Shown piece by piece: positions 12,863 through 26,700 of a stretch of DNA of 64,000 bases. The stretch is from NCBI RefSeq assembly GCF_051401765.1, contig NW_027480495.1, positions 2,046,001 to 2,110,000 on the forward strand, given 5' to 3'. The notes under the pieces were generated by a model. The model saw only the letters and a program-made list of their open reading frames with translations, was not told the origin of the DNA and searched no databases. The stretch comes from Calliopsis andreniformis. Taxonomy: Eukaryota > Arthropoda > Insecta > Hymenoptera > Andrenidae. Numbering within the stretch: the first letter of the stretch is position 1; each line of letters opens with the position of its first letter. The position numbers and the translations under genes are program-made.

Positions 12863-13072
12863 CTGAATCGTCAATCCTCATTCTTCAATCCTCAATACCC
12901 AATCTTCAATACTCAATCCTCAATCCTCAGTCATCAATCCTCAATCCACAATACTCAATCGTCAATCCTGAATCGTCAATCCTCATTCTTCAATCCTCAA
13001 TACCCAATCTTCAATACTCAATCCTCAATCCTCAGTCATCAATCCTCAATCCACAATACTCAATCGTCAATC
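12863..13072. repeat. 105-bp tandem doublet at the 6927-bp junction
   Basis: A segment starting CTGAATCGTCAATCC occurs at 12863-12967 and again at 12968-13072. The length is 15 heptamers. Both match 6041-6145, including the rare CCACAAT unit, whereas the right end of copy 2 (19790-19894) has CCTCAAT at that place. The doublet therefore sits exactly at the duplication joint. Confidence 0.8.
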
Positions 13073-16000
13073 CTCAGTCCTCAATTCTCAATCCTCAATC
13101 CTCGTTCCTCAATCCTCGATACTCAATCGTCAATCCCCAGTCCTCAATTCTCAATCCTCAATCCTCGTTCCTCTAACCTCAATCCTCAACCCTCAGTCCT
13201 CATCCTCAATTCTCAATCCTCAATCCTCAAACATCAATCTTCAATCTTCAGTACTCAATCCTCAATCCTCAATACTCAACAATCAATCCTCAATTCTCAA
13301 TACTCAATCGAATATCCTGAATTCTCAGTATTCAATACTCAAACCTCAATCCTCAACCCTCAGCCCTCATCCACCATCCTCAATCCTGAATCCTCAATCC
13401 TCAATCTTCAATCCTCAATACTCAATCATCAATCTTCAATCCTCAATCCTCAATCCTCAGTACTCAATCCTCAATCGCCAGTCATCAACCCTCAATCTTC
13501 AGTACTCAATCGTCAATCCGCAGTCCTCAATCCTCAATCCTCAATCCTCGTTCCTCAAACATCAATCCTCATCCCTCAGCCATCATCCTCAATCCTCAAT
13601 CCTCGTTCCTCAATCCTCAAACCTCAATCCTCAATCCTCAATGGTCAATCTCCAATCCTAGATCCTCAATCGCCAATCCTCAATCCTTAATCCTCAATTT
13701 TCAATCCTCAATCCTCAATTCTCAATCCTCAATCCTCAATCTTCAATCCTCAATCCTCAATCCTCAAGCCTCAATCTTCATTCCTCAATCCTCAATCCTG
13801 AATCGTCAATCCTCATTCTTCAATCCACAATACCCAATCCCCAATCCTCAATCTTCAATCCTCAATCCTCAATCCTCAATCCTCAATCCTCAATCCTCAA
13901 TCATCAATTCTCAATCTTCAATCCTCAATCCTCAATCCTCAATCCTCAATCCTCAATCCTCAATCATCAGTCATGAATACTCAATCTTCATAACTCAATC
14001 TTCAATACTCAATCCTCAATCCTCAATCCTCAATCCTCGATCCTCATTCTTCAAACCTCAATCCTCAACCCTCAGTCCTCATCCTCAATTCTCAATTCTC
14101 AATCCTCAATCCTCAATCCTCAATCTTCAATCCTGAATAATCAATCTCCAATCCTAGATCCTCAATCCCCAATCCTCAATCCTTAATCCTCAATCTTCAA
14201 ACCTCAATACACAGTCCTCAATCCTCAATACTCAATACTCAATCGTCAATCTTCAATCCTCAATACTCAATTCTCAATCCTCAATCCTCAGTCCTCAGTC
14301 CTCAAACCTCAATCCTCAACACTCAGCCATCATCCTCAATCCTCAATCCTCAATCCTCAATCCTCAATCCTCAGTCCTCAATTCTCAATCCTCAATCCTC
14401 GTTCCTCAAACCTCAATCCTCAACCCTCAGTCCTCATCCTCAATTCTCAATCCTCAATCCTCAATCCTCAATCCTCAATCTTCAATCCTGAATAATCAAT
14501 CTCCAATCCTAGATACTCAATCCCCAATCCTCAATCCTTAATCCTCAATCTTCAATCCTCAATCCCCAGTCCTCAATCATCAATCCTCAATGCTTAATCC
14601 TCAATCCTCAATCCTCAAACCTCAATCCTCAATCCTCAGTCCTCAATCCACAATCATCAATACTCAATCTTCAATCCTCAGTCCTCAATCCTCAATCCTC
14701 AATCCTCAATCATCAGTCATGAATACTCAATCTTCATAACTCAATCCTCAATCCTCAATCCTCAATCCTCAATCCTCAATCCTCAATCCTCAATCCTCAT
14801 TCTTCAAACCTCAATCCTCAACCCTCTGTCCTCATTCTCAATTCTCAATTCTGAATCCTCAATCCTCAATCCTCAACCCTCAGTCCTCAATCATCAGTCA
14901 TGAATACTCAATCTTCATAACTGAATCCTCAATCCTCAATCCTCAATACTCAATAGAATATCCTGAATTCTCAGTATTCAATACTCAATCCTCAATCCTC
15001 AACCCTCAGCCCTCATCCTCCATCCTCAATCATCAATCCTCAAACCTCAATCTTCAATCCCCAATACTCAATCTTCGATTCTCAATTCTCAATCCTCAAT
15101 CCTCAATCCCCAATCCTCAATCTTCAACCCTCAATACTCAATACTCAATCCTCAATCCTCAATACGCAACCATCAATCCTCAATTCTCAATACTCAATAG
15201 AATATCCTGAATTCTCAGTATTCAATACTCAAACCTCAATCCTCAACCCTCAGCCCTCATCCTCCATCCTCAATCCTCAATCCTCAAACCTCAATCTTCA
15301 ATCCTCAATACTCAATCTTCGATTCTCAATTCTCAATCCTCAATCCTCAATCCCCAATCCTCAATCTTCAATCCTCAATCCTCAATACTCAATCCTCAAT
15401 CCTCAATCCTCAATCCTCAATCATCAATTCTCAATCTTCAATCCTCAATCCTCAATCCTCAATCCTCAATCCTCAATCATCAGTCATGAATACTCAACCT
15501 TCATTCCTCAATCCTCAATCCTCAATCCTCAATCCTCAATCCTCAATCCTCAATCATCAGTCATGGATACTCAATCTTCATAACTCAATCCTCAATACTC
15601 AATCCTCAATCCTCAACCCTCAATACTCAATCCTCAATCCTCATTCTTCAAACCTCAATCCTCAACCCTCAGTCCTAATCCTCAATTCTCAATTCTCAAT
15701 CCTCAATCCTCAATCCTCAATCTTCAATCCTGAATAATCAATCTCCAATCCTAGATACTCAATCCCCAATCCTCAGTCCTTAATACTCAATCTTCAATCC
15801 TCAATCCCCAGTCCTCAATCTTCAATCCACAATGCTCAATCCTCAATCCTCAATCCTCAATCCTCAGTCCTCAATCCTCAATCATCGAACCTCAAACCTC
15901 AATACTCAATACTCAATCCTCAGTCCTCAATACGCAACCAACAATACTCAATTCTCAATACTCAATAGAATATCCTGAATTCTCAGTATTCAATACTCAA

Positions 16001-19000
16001 ACCTCAATCCTCAACCCTCAGCCCTCATCATCCATGCTCAATCCTCAATCCTCAAACCTCAATCTTCAATCCTCAATACTCAATCTTCGATTCTCAATTC
16101 TCAATCCTCAATCCTCAATCCCCAATCCTCAATCTTCAATCCTCAGTCCTCAATCCTCAATCCTCAATCCTCAATCCTCAATCATCAATACTCAATCTTC
16201 AATACTCAATCCTCAATCCTCAATCCTCAATCCTCAATCCTCAATCATCAGTCATGAATACTCAATCTTCATAACTCAAACCTCAATGCTCAATCCTCAA
16301 TCCTCAATCCTCAATCCTCAATCCGCAATCCTCATTCTTCAAACCTCAATCCTCAACCCTCAGTCCTCATCCTCATTTCTCAATTCTCAATCCTCAATCC
16401 TCAATCCTCAATCTTCAATCCTCAATCCTCACTACCCAATCTGCAATCCTCAGTCCTCAACCCTCAACCCTCAATCCTCATTCTTCAATCCTCAATACCC
16501 AATCCTCAATCTTCAACCCTCAATCCTCAATCCTCAATTCTCAATCCTCAATCCTCAGTCCTCAATCCTCAATCCTCAATCCTCAGTCCTCAATCCTCAA
16601 TCATCGAACCTCAAACCTCAATACTCAATACTCAGTCCTCAATACGCAACCAACAATACTCAATTCTCAATACTCAATAGAATATCCTGAATTCTCAGTA
16701 TTCAATACTCAAACCTCAATCCTCAACCCTCAGCCCTCATCATCCATGCTCAATCCTCAATCCTCAAACCTCAATCTTCAATCCTCAATACTCAATCTTC
16801 GATTCTCAATTCTCAATCCTCAATCCTCAATCCCCAATCCTCAATCTTCAATCCTCAATCCTCAATCCTCAATCCTCAATCCTCAATACTCAATCATCAA
16901 TACTCAATCTTCAACCCTCAATCCTCAATCCTCAATCCTCAACCCTCAATCCTCAATCCTCAATTCTCAATCCTCAATCCTCAGTCCTCAGTCCTCAAAC
17001 CTCAATCCTCAACACTCAGCCATCATCCTCAATACTCAATCCTCAATCCTCAATCCTCAATCCTCAGTCATCAATCTTCAATACTCAATACTCAATCGTC
17101 AATACTCAATCGTCAATCCTCAGTCCTCAATTCTCAATCCTCAATCCTCGTTCCTCAAACCTCAATCCTCAACCCTCAGTCCTCATCCTCAATTCTCAAT
17201 CCTCAATCCTCAAACCTCAATCCTCAATCCTCAATACTCAAGCCTCAATCCTCAATACTCAACCATCAATACTCAATTCTCAATACTCAATAGAATATCC
17301 TGAATTCTCAGTATTCAATACTCAAACCTCAATCATAAACCCTCAGCCCTCATCCTCCATCCTCAATCCTCAATCCTCAATCCTCAATCTTCAATCCTCA
17401 ATACTCAATCTTCAATCCTCATTCTTCAATCCTCAATACCCAATCTTCAATACTCAATCCTCAATCCTCAGTCATCAATCCTCAATCCTCAATACTCAAT
17501 CGTCAATCCTCAGTCCTCAGTTCTCAATCCTCAATCCTCGTTCCTCAATCCTCAATACTCAATCGTCAATCCCCAGTCCTCAATTCTCAATCCTCAACCC
17601 TCGTTCCTCTAACCTCAATCCTCAACCCTCAGTCCTCATCCTCAATTCTCAATCCTCAATCCTCAAACCTCAATCTTCAATCCTCAATACTCAATCTTCG
17701 ATTCTCAATTCTCAATCCTCAATCCTCAATCCCCAATCCTCAATCTTCAATCCTCAATCGTGAATCCTCAATTCTCAATCCTCAATCCTCAATCATCAAT
17801 ACTCAATCTTCAATCCTCAATCCTCAATCCTCAATCCTCAATCCTCAATCCTCAATCATGAGTCATGAATACTCAATCTTCATAACTCAATCCTCAATCC
17901 TCAATCGTCAATCCTCAATCCTCAATCTTCAATCCTCAATGCTCAATCCTCAATCCTCAATCCTCAATCCTCAGTCCTCAATCCTCAATCATCGAACCTC
18001 ATACCTCAATACTCAATACTCAATCCTCAGAGCTCAATACACAGCCATCAATCCTCAATTCTCAATACTCAATAGAATATCCTGAATTCTCAGTATTCAA
18101 TACTCAAACCTCAATCCTCAACTCTCAGCCCTCATCCTCCAGCCTCAATCCTCAATCCTCAAACCTCAATCTTCAATCCTCAATACTCAATCTTCGCATC
18201 TCAATTCTCAATCCTCAATCCTCAGTCCCCAATCCTCAATCTTCAATCCTCAATCCTCAATCCTCAATCCTCAATCCTCAATCCACAATCATCAATACTC
18301 AATCTTCAATCATCAGTCCTCAATCCTCAATCCTCAATCCTCAATCATAAGTCATGAATACTCAATCTTCATAACTCAATCCTCAATCCTCAACCCTCAA
18401 TCCTCATTCTTCAAACCTCAATCCTCAACCCTCGGTCCTCATCCTCAATTCTCAATTCTCAATCCTCAATCCTCAATCTTCAATCCTCAATACTCAATCC
18501 TCAATCCTCAACGCTCAGTCATCAATCCTCAATACTCAATACTCAATCGTCAATACTCAATCGTCAATCCTCAGTCCTCAATTCTCAATCCTCAATCCTC
18601 GTTCCTCAAACCTCAATCCTCAACCCTCAGTCCTCATCCTCAATTCTCAATTCTCAATCCTCACTCCTCAATCCTCAATCTTCAATCCTCAATCCTCACT
18701 GCCCAATCTGCAATCCTCAGTCCTCAACCCTCAACCCTCAATCCTCATTCTTCAATCCTCAGTACCCAATCCTCAATCTTCAACTCTCAATCCTCAATCC
18801 TCAATTCTCAATCCTCAATCCTCAGTCCTCAGTCCTCAAACCTCAGTCCTCAACACTCAGCCATCATCCTCAATCCTCAATCGTCAATCCTCAATCCTCA
18901 ATCCTCAGTCATCAATCTTCAATACTCAATACTCAATCGTCAATACTCAATCGTCAATCCTCAGTCCTCAATTCTCAATCCTCAATCCTCGTTCCTCAAA

Positions 19001-19894
19001 CCTCAATCCTCAACCCTCAGTCCTCATCCTCAATTCTCAATCCTCAATCCTCAAACCTCAATCCTCAATCCTCAATACTCAATCCTCAATCCTCAATACT
19101 CAACCATCAATCCTCAATTCTCAATACTCAATAGAATATCCTGAATTCTCAGTATTCAATACTCAAACCTCAATCATAAACCCTCAGCCCTCATCCTCCA
19201 TCCTCAATCCTCAATCCTCAATCCTCAATCTTCAATCCTCAATACTCAATCTTCAATCTTCAATCTTCAATCCTCAATCCTCAATCCTCAATCCTCAATC
19301 CTCAGTCATCAATCCTCAATCTTCAATACTCAATCGTCAATCCGCAGTCCTCAATCCTCAATCCTCAATCCACGTTCCTCAAACATCAATCCTTAACCCT
19401 CAGCCATCATCCTCAATCCTCAATCCTCGTTCCTTAATCCTCAATACTCAATCCTCAATCCTCAATAGTCAATCTCCAATCCTAGATCCTCAATCCCCAA
19501 TCCTCAATCCTTAATCCTCAATCTTCAATCCTCAATCCTCAATTCTCAATCCTCAATACTCAATCCTCAATCCTCAATCCTCAATCCCAAATCCTCAACC
19601 TTCAATCCTCAATCCTCAATCCTCAAGCCTCAATCCTCAATCCTCAATCTTCAACCCTGAATACTCAATCTTCAATCCTCAATACTCAATCTTCAATCCT
19701 CAACCCTCAATCCACAATCCACAATCCTCAATCCTCAATCATCAACCTTCAATCCTCAATACTCAATGTTCAATCCTCAATCCTCAATCCTGAATCGTCA
19801 ATCCTCATTCTTCAATCCTCAATACCCAATCTTCAATACTCAATCCTCAATCCTCAGTCATCAATCCTCAATCCTCAATACTCAATCGTCAATC
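12968..19894. repeat. 6927-bp higher-order repeat, copy 2
   Basis: Head-to-tail partner of the preceding block, with the same order of modules and no unit-number change that I could find over the length. The near absence of differences points to a recent duplication, or a recent conversion, compared with the 1-6 kb domain. Boundary accuracy is about 20 bp because flanking heptamers also match. Confidence 0.92.
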
Positions 19895-19896
19895 CT

Positions 19897-22800
19897 CAGT
19901 CCTCAATTCTCAATCCTCAATCCTCGTTCCTCAATCCTCGATACTCAATCGTCAATCCCCAGTCCTCAATTCTCAATCCTCAATCCTCGTTCCTCTAACC
20001 TCAATCCTCAACCCTCAGTCCTCATCCTCAATTCTCAATCCACAATCCTCAAACCTCACTCTTCAATCCCCAATACTCAACCCTCAATCCTCAATACTCA
20101 ACCATCAATCCTCAACTCTCAATACTCAATAGAATAACCTGAATTCTCAGTATTCAATACTCAAACCTCAATCCTCAACACTCAGCCCTCATCCTCCATG
20201 CTCAATGCTCAATCCTCAAACCTCAATCTTCAATCCTCAATACTCAATCTTCGATTCTCAATTCTCAATCCTCAATACTCAATCCCCAATCCTCAATCTT
20301 CAATCCTCAATCGTCAATCCTCAATCCTCAATACTCAATCCTCAATCATCAATACTCAATCTTCAATCCTCAATCCTCAATTCTCAATCCTCAATCCTCA
20401 ATCCTCAATCATGAGTCATGAATACTCAATCTTCATAACTCAATCCTCAATCCTCAATCCTCAATCCTCAATCCTCAATCCTCAATCCTCATTCTTCAAA
20501 CCTCAATCCTCAAACCTCAGTCCTCATCCTCAATTCTCAATTCTCAATCCTCAATCCTCAATCCTAAATCTTCAATCCTGAATAATCAATCTCCAAACCT
20601 AGATACTCAATCCCCAATCCTAAATCCTTAATCCTCAATCTTCAATCCTCAATCCCCACTCCTCAATCTTCAATCCTCAATGCTCAATCCTCAATCCTCA
20701 ATCCTCAATCCTCAGTCCTCAATCCTCAATCATCGAACCTCAAACCGCAATACTCAATACTCAATCCTCAGAGCTCAATACACAACCATCAATCCTCAAT
20801 TCTCAATACTCAATAGAATATCCTGAATTCTCAGTATTCAATACTCAAACCTCAATCCTCAACCCTCAGCCCTCATCCTCCAGCCTCAATCCTCAATCCT
20901 CAAACCTCAATCTTCAATCCTCAATACTCAATCTTCGATTCGCAATTCTCAATCCTCAATCCTCAGTCCCCAATCCTCAATCTTCAATCCTCAATCCTCA
21001 ATACTCAATCCTCAATCCTCAATCCACAATCATCAATGCTCAATCTTCAATCATCAGTCCTCAAACCTCAATCCTCAATCCTCAATCATAAGTCATGAAT
21101 ACTCAATCTTCATAACTCAATCCTCAATCCTCAACCCTCAATCCTCATTCTTCAAACCTCAATCCTCAATCCTCAATGGTCACTCTCCAATCCTAGATCC
21201 TCAATCCCCAATCCTCAATCCTTAATCCACAATCTTCTATCCTCAATCCTTAATTCTCAATCCTCAATACTAAATCCTCAATCCTCAATCCTCAATCCCC
21301 AATCCTCAATCTTCAATCCTCAATCCGCAATCCTCAAGTCTCAATCCTCAATCCTCAATCTTCAATCCTGAATACTCAATCTTCAATCCTCAATACTCAA
21401 TCTTCAATCCTCAACCCTCAATCCACAATCCACAATCCTCAATCCTCAATCATCAACCTTCAATCCTCAATACTCAATCTTCAATCCTCAATACCCAATC
21501 CTCAATACTCAATCCTCAATCCTCAGTCATCAATCCTCAATCCTCAATACTCAATCGTCAATCCTCAGTCCTCAATTCTCAATCCTCAATCCTCGTTCCT
21601 CAATCCTAGATACTCAATCGTCAATCCCCAGTCCTCAATTCTCAATCCTCAATCCTCGTTCCTCAAACCTCAATCCTCAACGCTCAGTCCTCATCCTCAA
21701 TTCTCAATCCTCAATCCTCAAACCTCACTCTTCAATCCTCAATACTCAACCCTCAGTCCTCAATACTCAACCATCAATCCTCAACTCTCAATACTCAATA
21801 GAATATCCTGAATTCTCAGTATTCAATACTCAAACCTCAGTCCTCAACCCTCAGCCCTCATCCTCAATGCTCAATCCTCAATCCTCAAACCTCAATCTTC
21901 AACCCTCAATACTCAATCTTCGATTCTCAATTCTCAATCCTGAATCCTCAATCCCCAATTCTCAATCTTCAATCCTCAATCCTCAATCCTCAATCCTCAA
22001 TCCTCAATCCTCAATCATCAATACTCAATCTTCAATCCTCAATCCTGAATCCTCAATCCTCAATCCTCAATCATCAGTCATGGATACTCAATCTTCATAA
22101 CTCAATCTTCAATCCTCAATCCTCAATCCTCAATCCTCAATCCTCAATCCTCAATCCTCATTCTTCAAACCTCAATCCTCAACCCTCTGTCCTCATCCTC
22201 AATTCTCAATTCTCAATCCTCAATCCTCAATCCTCAATCTTCAATCGTGAATAATCAATCTCCAATCCTAGATCCTCAATCCCCATCCTCAATCCTTAAT
22301 CCTCAATCTTCAAACCTCAATACACAGTCCTCAATCCTCAATACTCAATACTCAATCGTCAATCTTCAATCCTCAATACTCAATTCTCAATCCTCAATCC
22401 TCAGTCCTCAAACCTCAATCCTCAACACTCAGCCATCATCCTCAATACTCAATCCTCAATCCTCAATCCTCAATCCTCAGTCCTCGATTCTCAATCCTCA
22501 ATCCTCGTTCCTCAAACCTCAATCCTCAACCCTCAGTCCTCATCCTCAATTCTCAATCCTCAATCCTCAAACCTCAATCTTCAATCCTCAATACTCAATA
22601 CTAAATCCTCAATCCTCAATACGCAACCATCAAACCTCAATTCTCAATACTCAATAGAATATCCTGAATTCTCAGTATTCAATACTCAAACCTCAATCCT
22701 CAACCCTCAGCCCTCATCCTCCATCCTCAATCCTCAATCCTCAAACCTCAATCTTCAATCCTCAATACTCAATCTTCGATTCTCAATTCTCAATCCTCAA

Positions 22801-23778
22801 TCCTCAATCCCCAATCCTCAATCTTCAATCCTCAATCCTCAATCCTCAATCCTCAATCCTCAATCCTCAATCCTCAATCCTCAATCATCAATTCTCGTTC
22901 TTCAATCCTCAATCCTCAATCCTCAATCCTCAATCCTCAATCATCAGTCATGGATACTCAATCTTCATAACTCAATCCTCAATACTCAATCCTCAATCCT
23001 CAATCCTCGATACTCAATCCTCAATCCTCAATCCTCAATCCTCAATCCTCAATCCTCAATCATCAATTCTCAATCTTCAATCCTCAATCCTCAATCCCCA
23101 ATCCTCAATCCTCAATCCTCAATCATCAGTCATGAATACTCAATCTTCATAACTCAATCTTCAATACTCAATCCTCAATCCTCAATCCTCAATCCTCAAT
23201 CCTCATTCTTCAAACCTCAATCCTCAACCCTCAGTCCTCATCCTCAATTCTCAATTCTCAATCCTCAATCCTCAATCCTCAATCTTCAATCCTGAATAAT
23301 CAATCTCCAATCCTAGATCCTCAATCCCCAATCCTCAATCCTTAATCCTCAATCTTCAAACCTCAATACACAGTCCTCAATCCTCAATACTCAATACTCA
23401 ATCGTCAATCTTCAATCCTCAATACTCAATTCTCAATCCTCAATCCTCAGTCCTCAGTCCTCAAACCTCAATCCTCAACACTCAGCCATCATCCTCAATC
23501 CTCATTCCTCAATCCTCAATCCTCAATCCTCAGTCCTCAATTCTCAATCCTCAATCCTCGTTCCTCAAACCTCAATCCTCAACCCTCAGTCCTCATCCTC
23601 AATTCTCAATCCTCAATACTCAATCCTCAATCCTCAATCATCAATTCTCAATCTTCAATCCTCAATCGTCAATCCTCAACCCTCAATCCTCAATCATCAG
23701 TCATGAATACTCAATCTTCATAACTCAATCCTCAATACTCAATCCTCAATCCTCAATCCTCAATCCTCAACCCTCAAT
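19897..23778. repeat. Bridging satellite segment between the 6927-bp and 4026-bp pairs
   Basis: Contains EcoRI modules at 20141, 20825, 21810 and 22666. The start of this segment resembles the 18.0-18.4 kb region (for example the CAGAGCTCAATACAC unit). From 21.17 kb it matches 35.12-37.57 kb: the offset is 13950 bp at first, 13796 after a 154-bp (22-heptamer) difference near 21.30-21.45 kb, and 13797 after a 1-bp deletion in CCCCATCC near 22285. No gene seen. Confidence 0.8.
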
Positions 23779-26700
23779 CCTCATTCTTCAAACCTCAATC
23801 CTCAACCCTCAGTCCTCATCCTCAATTCCTCAATTCTCAATCCTCAATCCTCAATCCTCAATCTTCAATCCTGAATAATCAATCTCCAATCCTAGATACT
23901 CAATCCCCAATCCTCAATACTTAATCCTCAATCTTCAATCCTCAATCCCCAGTCCTCAATCATCAATCCTCAATGCTTAATCCTCAATCCTCAATCCTCA
24001 AACCTCAATCCTCAATCCTCAATCCTCAATCCACAATCATCAATACTCAATCTTCAATCCTCAGTCCTCAATCCTCAATCCTCAATCCTCAATCATCAGT
24101 CATGAATACTCAATCTTCATAACTCAATCCTCAATCCTGAATCCTCAATCCTCAATCCTCAATCCTCAATCCTCAATCCTCATTCTTCAAACCTCAATCC
24201 TCAACCCTCAGTCCTCATTCTCAATTCTCAATTCTGAATCCTCAATCCTCAATCCTCAACCCTCAGTCCTCAATCATCAGTCATGAATACTCAATCTTCA
24301 TAACTGAATCCTCAATCCTCAATCCTCAATACTCAATAGAATATCCTGAATTCTCAGTATTCAATACTCAATCCTCAATCCTCAACCCTCAGCCCTCATC
24401 CTCCATCCTCAATCATCAATCCTCAAACCTCAATCTTCAATCCCCAATACTCAATCTTCGATTCTCAATTCTCAATCCTCAATCCTCAATCCCCAATCCT
24501 CAATCTTCAACCCTCAATACTCAATACTCAATCCTCAATCCTCAATACGCAACCATCAATCCTCAATTCTCAATACTCAATAGAATATCCTGAATTCTCA
24601 GTATTCAATACTCAAACCTCAATCCTCAACCCTCAGCCCTCATCCTCCATCCTCAATCCTCAATCCTCAAACCTCAATCTTCAATCCTCAATACTCAATC
24701 TTCGATTCTCAATTCTCAATCCTCAATCCTCAATCCCCAATCCTCAATCTTCAATCCTCAATCCTCAATACTCAATCCTCAATCCTCAATCCTCAATCCT
24801 CAATCATCAATTCTCAATCTTCAATCCTCAATCCTCAATCCTCAATCCTCAATCCTCAATCATCAGTCATGAATACTCAACCTTCATTCCTCAATCCTCA
24901 ATCCTCAATCCTCAATCCTCAATCCTCAATCCTCAATCATCAGTCATGGATACTCAATCTTCATAACTCAATCCTCAATACTCAACCCTCAATCCTCAAT
25001 CCTCAATACTCAATCCTCAATCCTCATTCTTCAAACCTTAATCCTCAACCCTCAGTCCTAATCCTCAATCCTCAATTCTCAATCCTCAATCCTCAATCCT
25101 CAATCCTCAATCTTCAATCCTTAATAATCAATCTCCAATCCTAGATACTCAATCCCCAATCCTCAGTCCTTAATACTCAATCTTCAATCCTCAATCCCCA
25201 GTCCTCAATCTTCAATCCTCAATGCTCAATCCTCAATCCTCAATCCTCAATCCTCAGTCCTCAATCCTCAATCATCGAACCTCAAACCTCAATACTCAAT
25301 ACTCAATCCTCAGTCCTCAATACGCAACCAACAATACTCAATTCTCAATACTCAATAGAATATCCTGAATTCTCAGTATTCAATACTCAAACCTCAATTC
25401 TCAACCCTCAGCCCTCATCATCCATGCTCAATCCTCAATCCTCAAACCTCAATCTTCAATCCTCAATACTCAATCTTCGATTCTCAATTCTCAATCCTCA
25501 ATCCTCAATCCCCAATCCTCAATCTTCAATCCTCAATCCTCAATCCTCAATCCTCAATCCTCAATCCTCAATCATCAATACTCAATCTTCAATCCTCAAT
25601 CCTCAATCCTCAATCCTCAATCCTCAATCCTCAATCATCAGTCATGAATACTCAATCTTCATAACTCAATCCTCAATGCTCAATCCTCAATCCTCAATCC
25701 TCAATCCTCAATCCTCAATCCTCATTCTTCAAACCTCAATCCTCAACCCTCAGTCCTCATCCTCAATTCTCAATTCTCAATCCTCAATCCTCAATCCTCA
25801 ATCTTCAATCCTCAATCCTCACTACCCAATCTGCAATCCTCAGTCCTCAACCCTCAACCCTCAATCCTCATTCTTCAATCCTCAATACCCAATCCCCAAT
25901 CTTCAACCCTCAATCCTCAATCCTCAATTCTCAATCCTCAATCCTCAGTCCTCAATCCTCAATCCTCAATCCTCAGTCCTCAATCCTCAATCATCGAACC
26001 TCAAACCTCAATACTCAATACTCAATCCTCAGTCCTCAATACGCAACCAACAATACTCAATTCTCAATACTGAATAGAATATCCTGAATTCTCAGTATTC
26101 AATACTCAAACCTCAATCCTCAACCCTCAGCCCTCATCATCCATGCTCAATCCTCAATCCTCAAACCTCAACCTTCAATCCTCAATACTCAATCTTCGAT
26201 TCTCAATCCTCAATCCTCAATCCTCAATCCCCAATCCTCAATCTTCAATCCTCAATCCTCAATCCTCAATCCTCAATCCTCAATCCTCAATCATCAATAC
26301 TCAATCTTCAATCCTCAATCCTCAATCCTCAATCCTCAATCCTCAATCCTCAATCATCAGTCATGAATACTCAATCTTCATAACTCAATCCTCAATGCTC
26401 AATCCTCAATCCTCAATCCTCAATCCTCAATCCTCAATCCTCATTCTTCAAACCTCAATCCTCAACCCTCAGTCCTCATCCTCAATTCTCAATTCTCAAT
26501 CCTCAATCCTCACTACCCAATCTGCAATCCTCAGTCCTCAACCCTCAACCCTCAATCCTCATTCTTCAATCCTCAATACCCAATCCTCAATCTTCAACCC
26601 TCAATCCTCAATCCTCAATTCTCAATCCTCAATCCTCAGTCCTCAGTCCTCAAACCTCAATCCTCAACACTCAGCCATCATCCTCAATACTCAATCCTCA

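Larger units (their letters stand above)
6041..12967. repeat. 6927-bp higher-order repeat, copy 1
   Basis: Aligned landmarks between this block and the next are offset by exactly 6927 bp from 6041 to about 12967, including EcoRI sites (8038/14965, 8282/15209, 9050/15977, 9762/16689, 10375/17302, 11157/18084, 12216/19143). I saw only a few substitutions: 9113 G against 16040 A, 9277 C against 16204 A, 11075 A against 18002 T, and 12948 A against 19875 T. The block ends in a 105-bp segment (12863-12967) that equals 6041-6145. No gene in it; the 283-residue open frame crossing the junction is compositional. Confidence 0.92.

Noticed and set aside
12839..13690. Longest open frame (283 codons), forward strand
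   Set aside because: It is the frame-independent heptapeptide repeat, begins at a chance ATG made by a variant unit, crosses the 6927-bp duplication joint and ends at the TTAATCC unit found everywhere. No ribosome site, domain or signal peptide.
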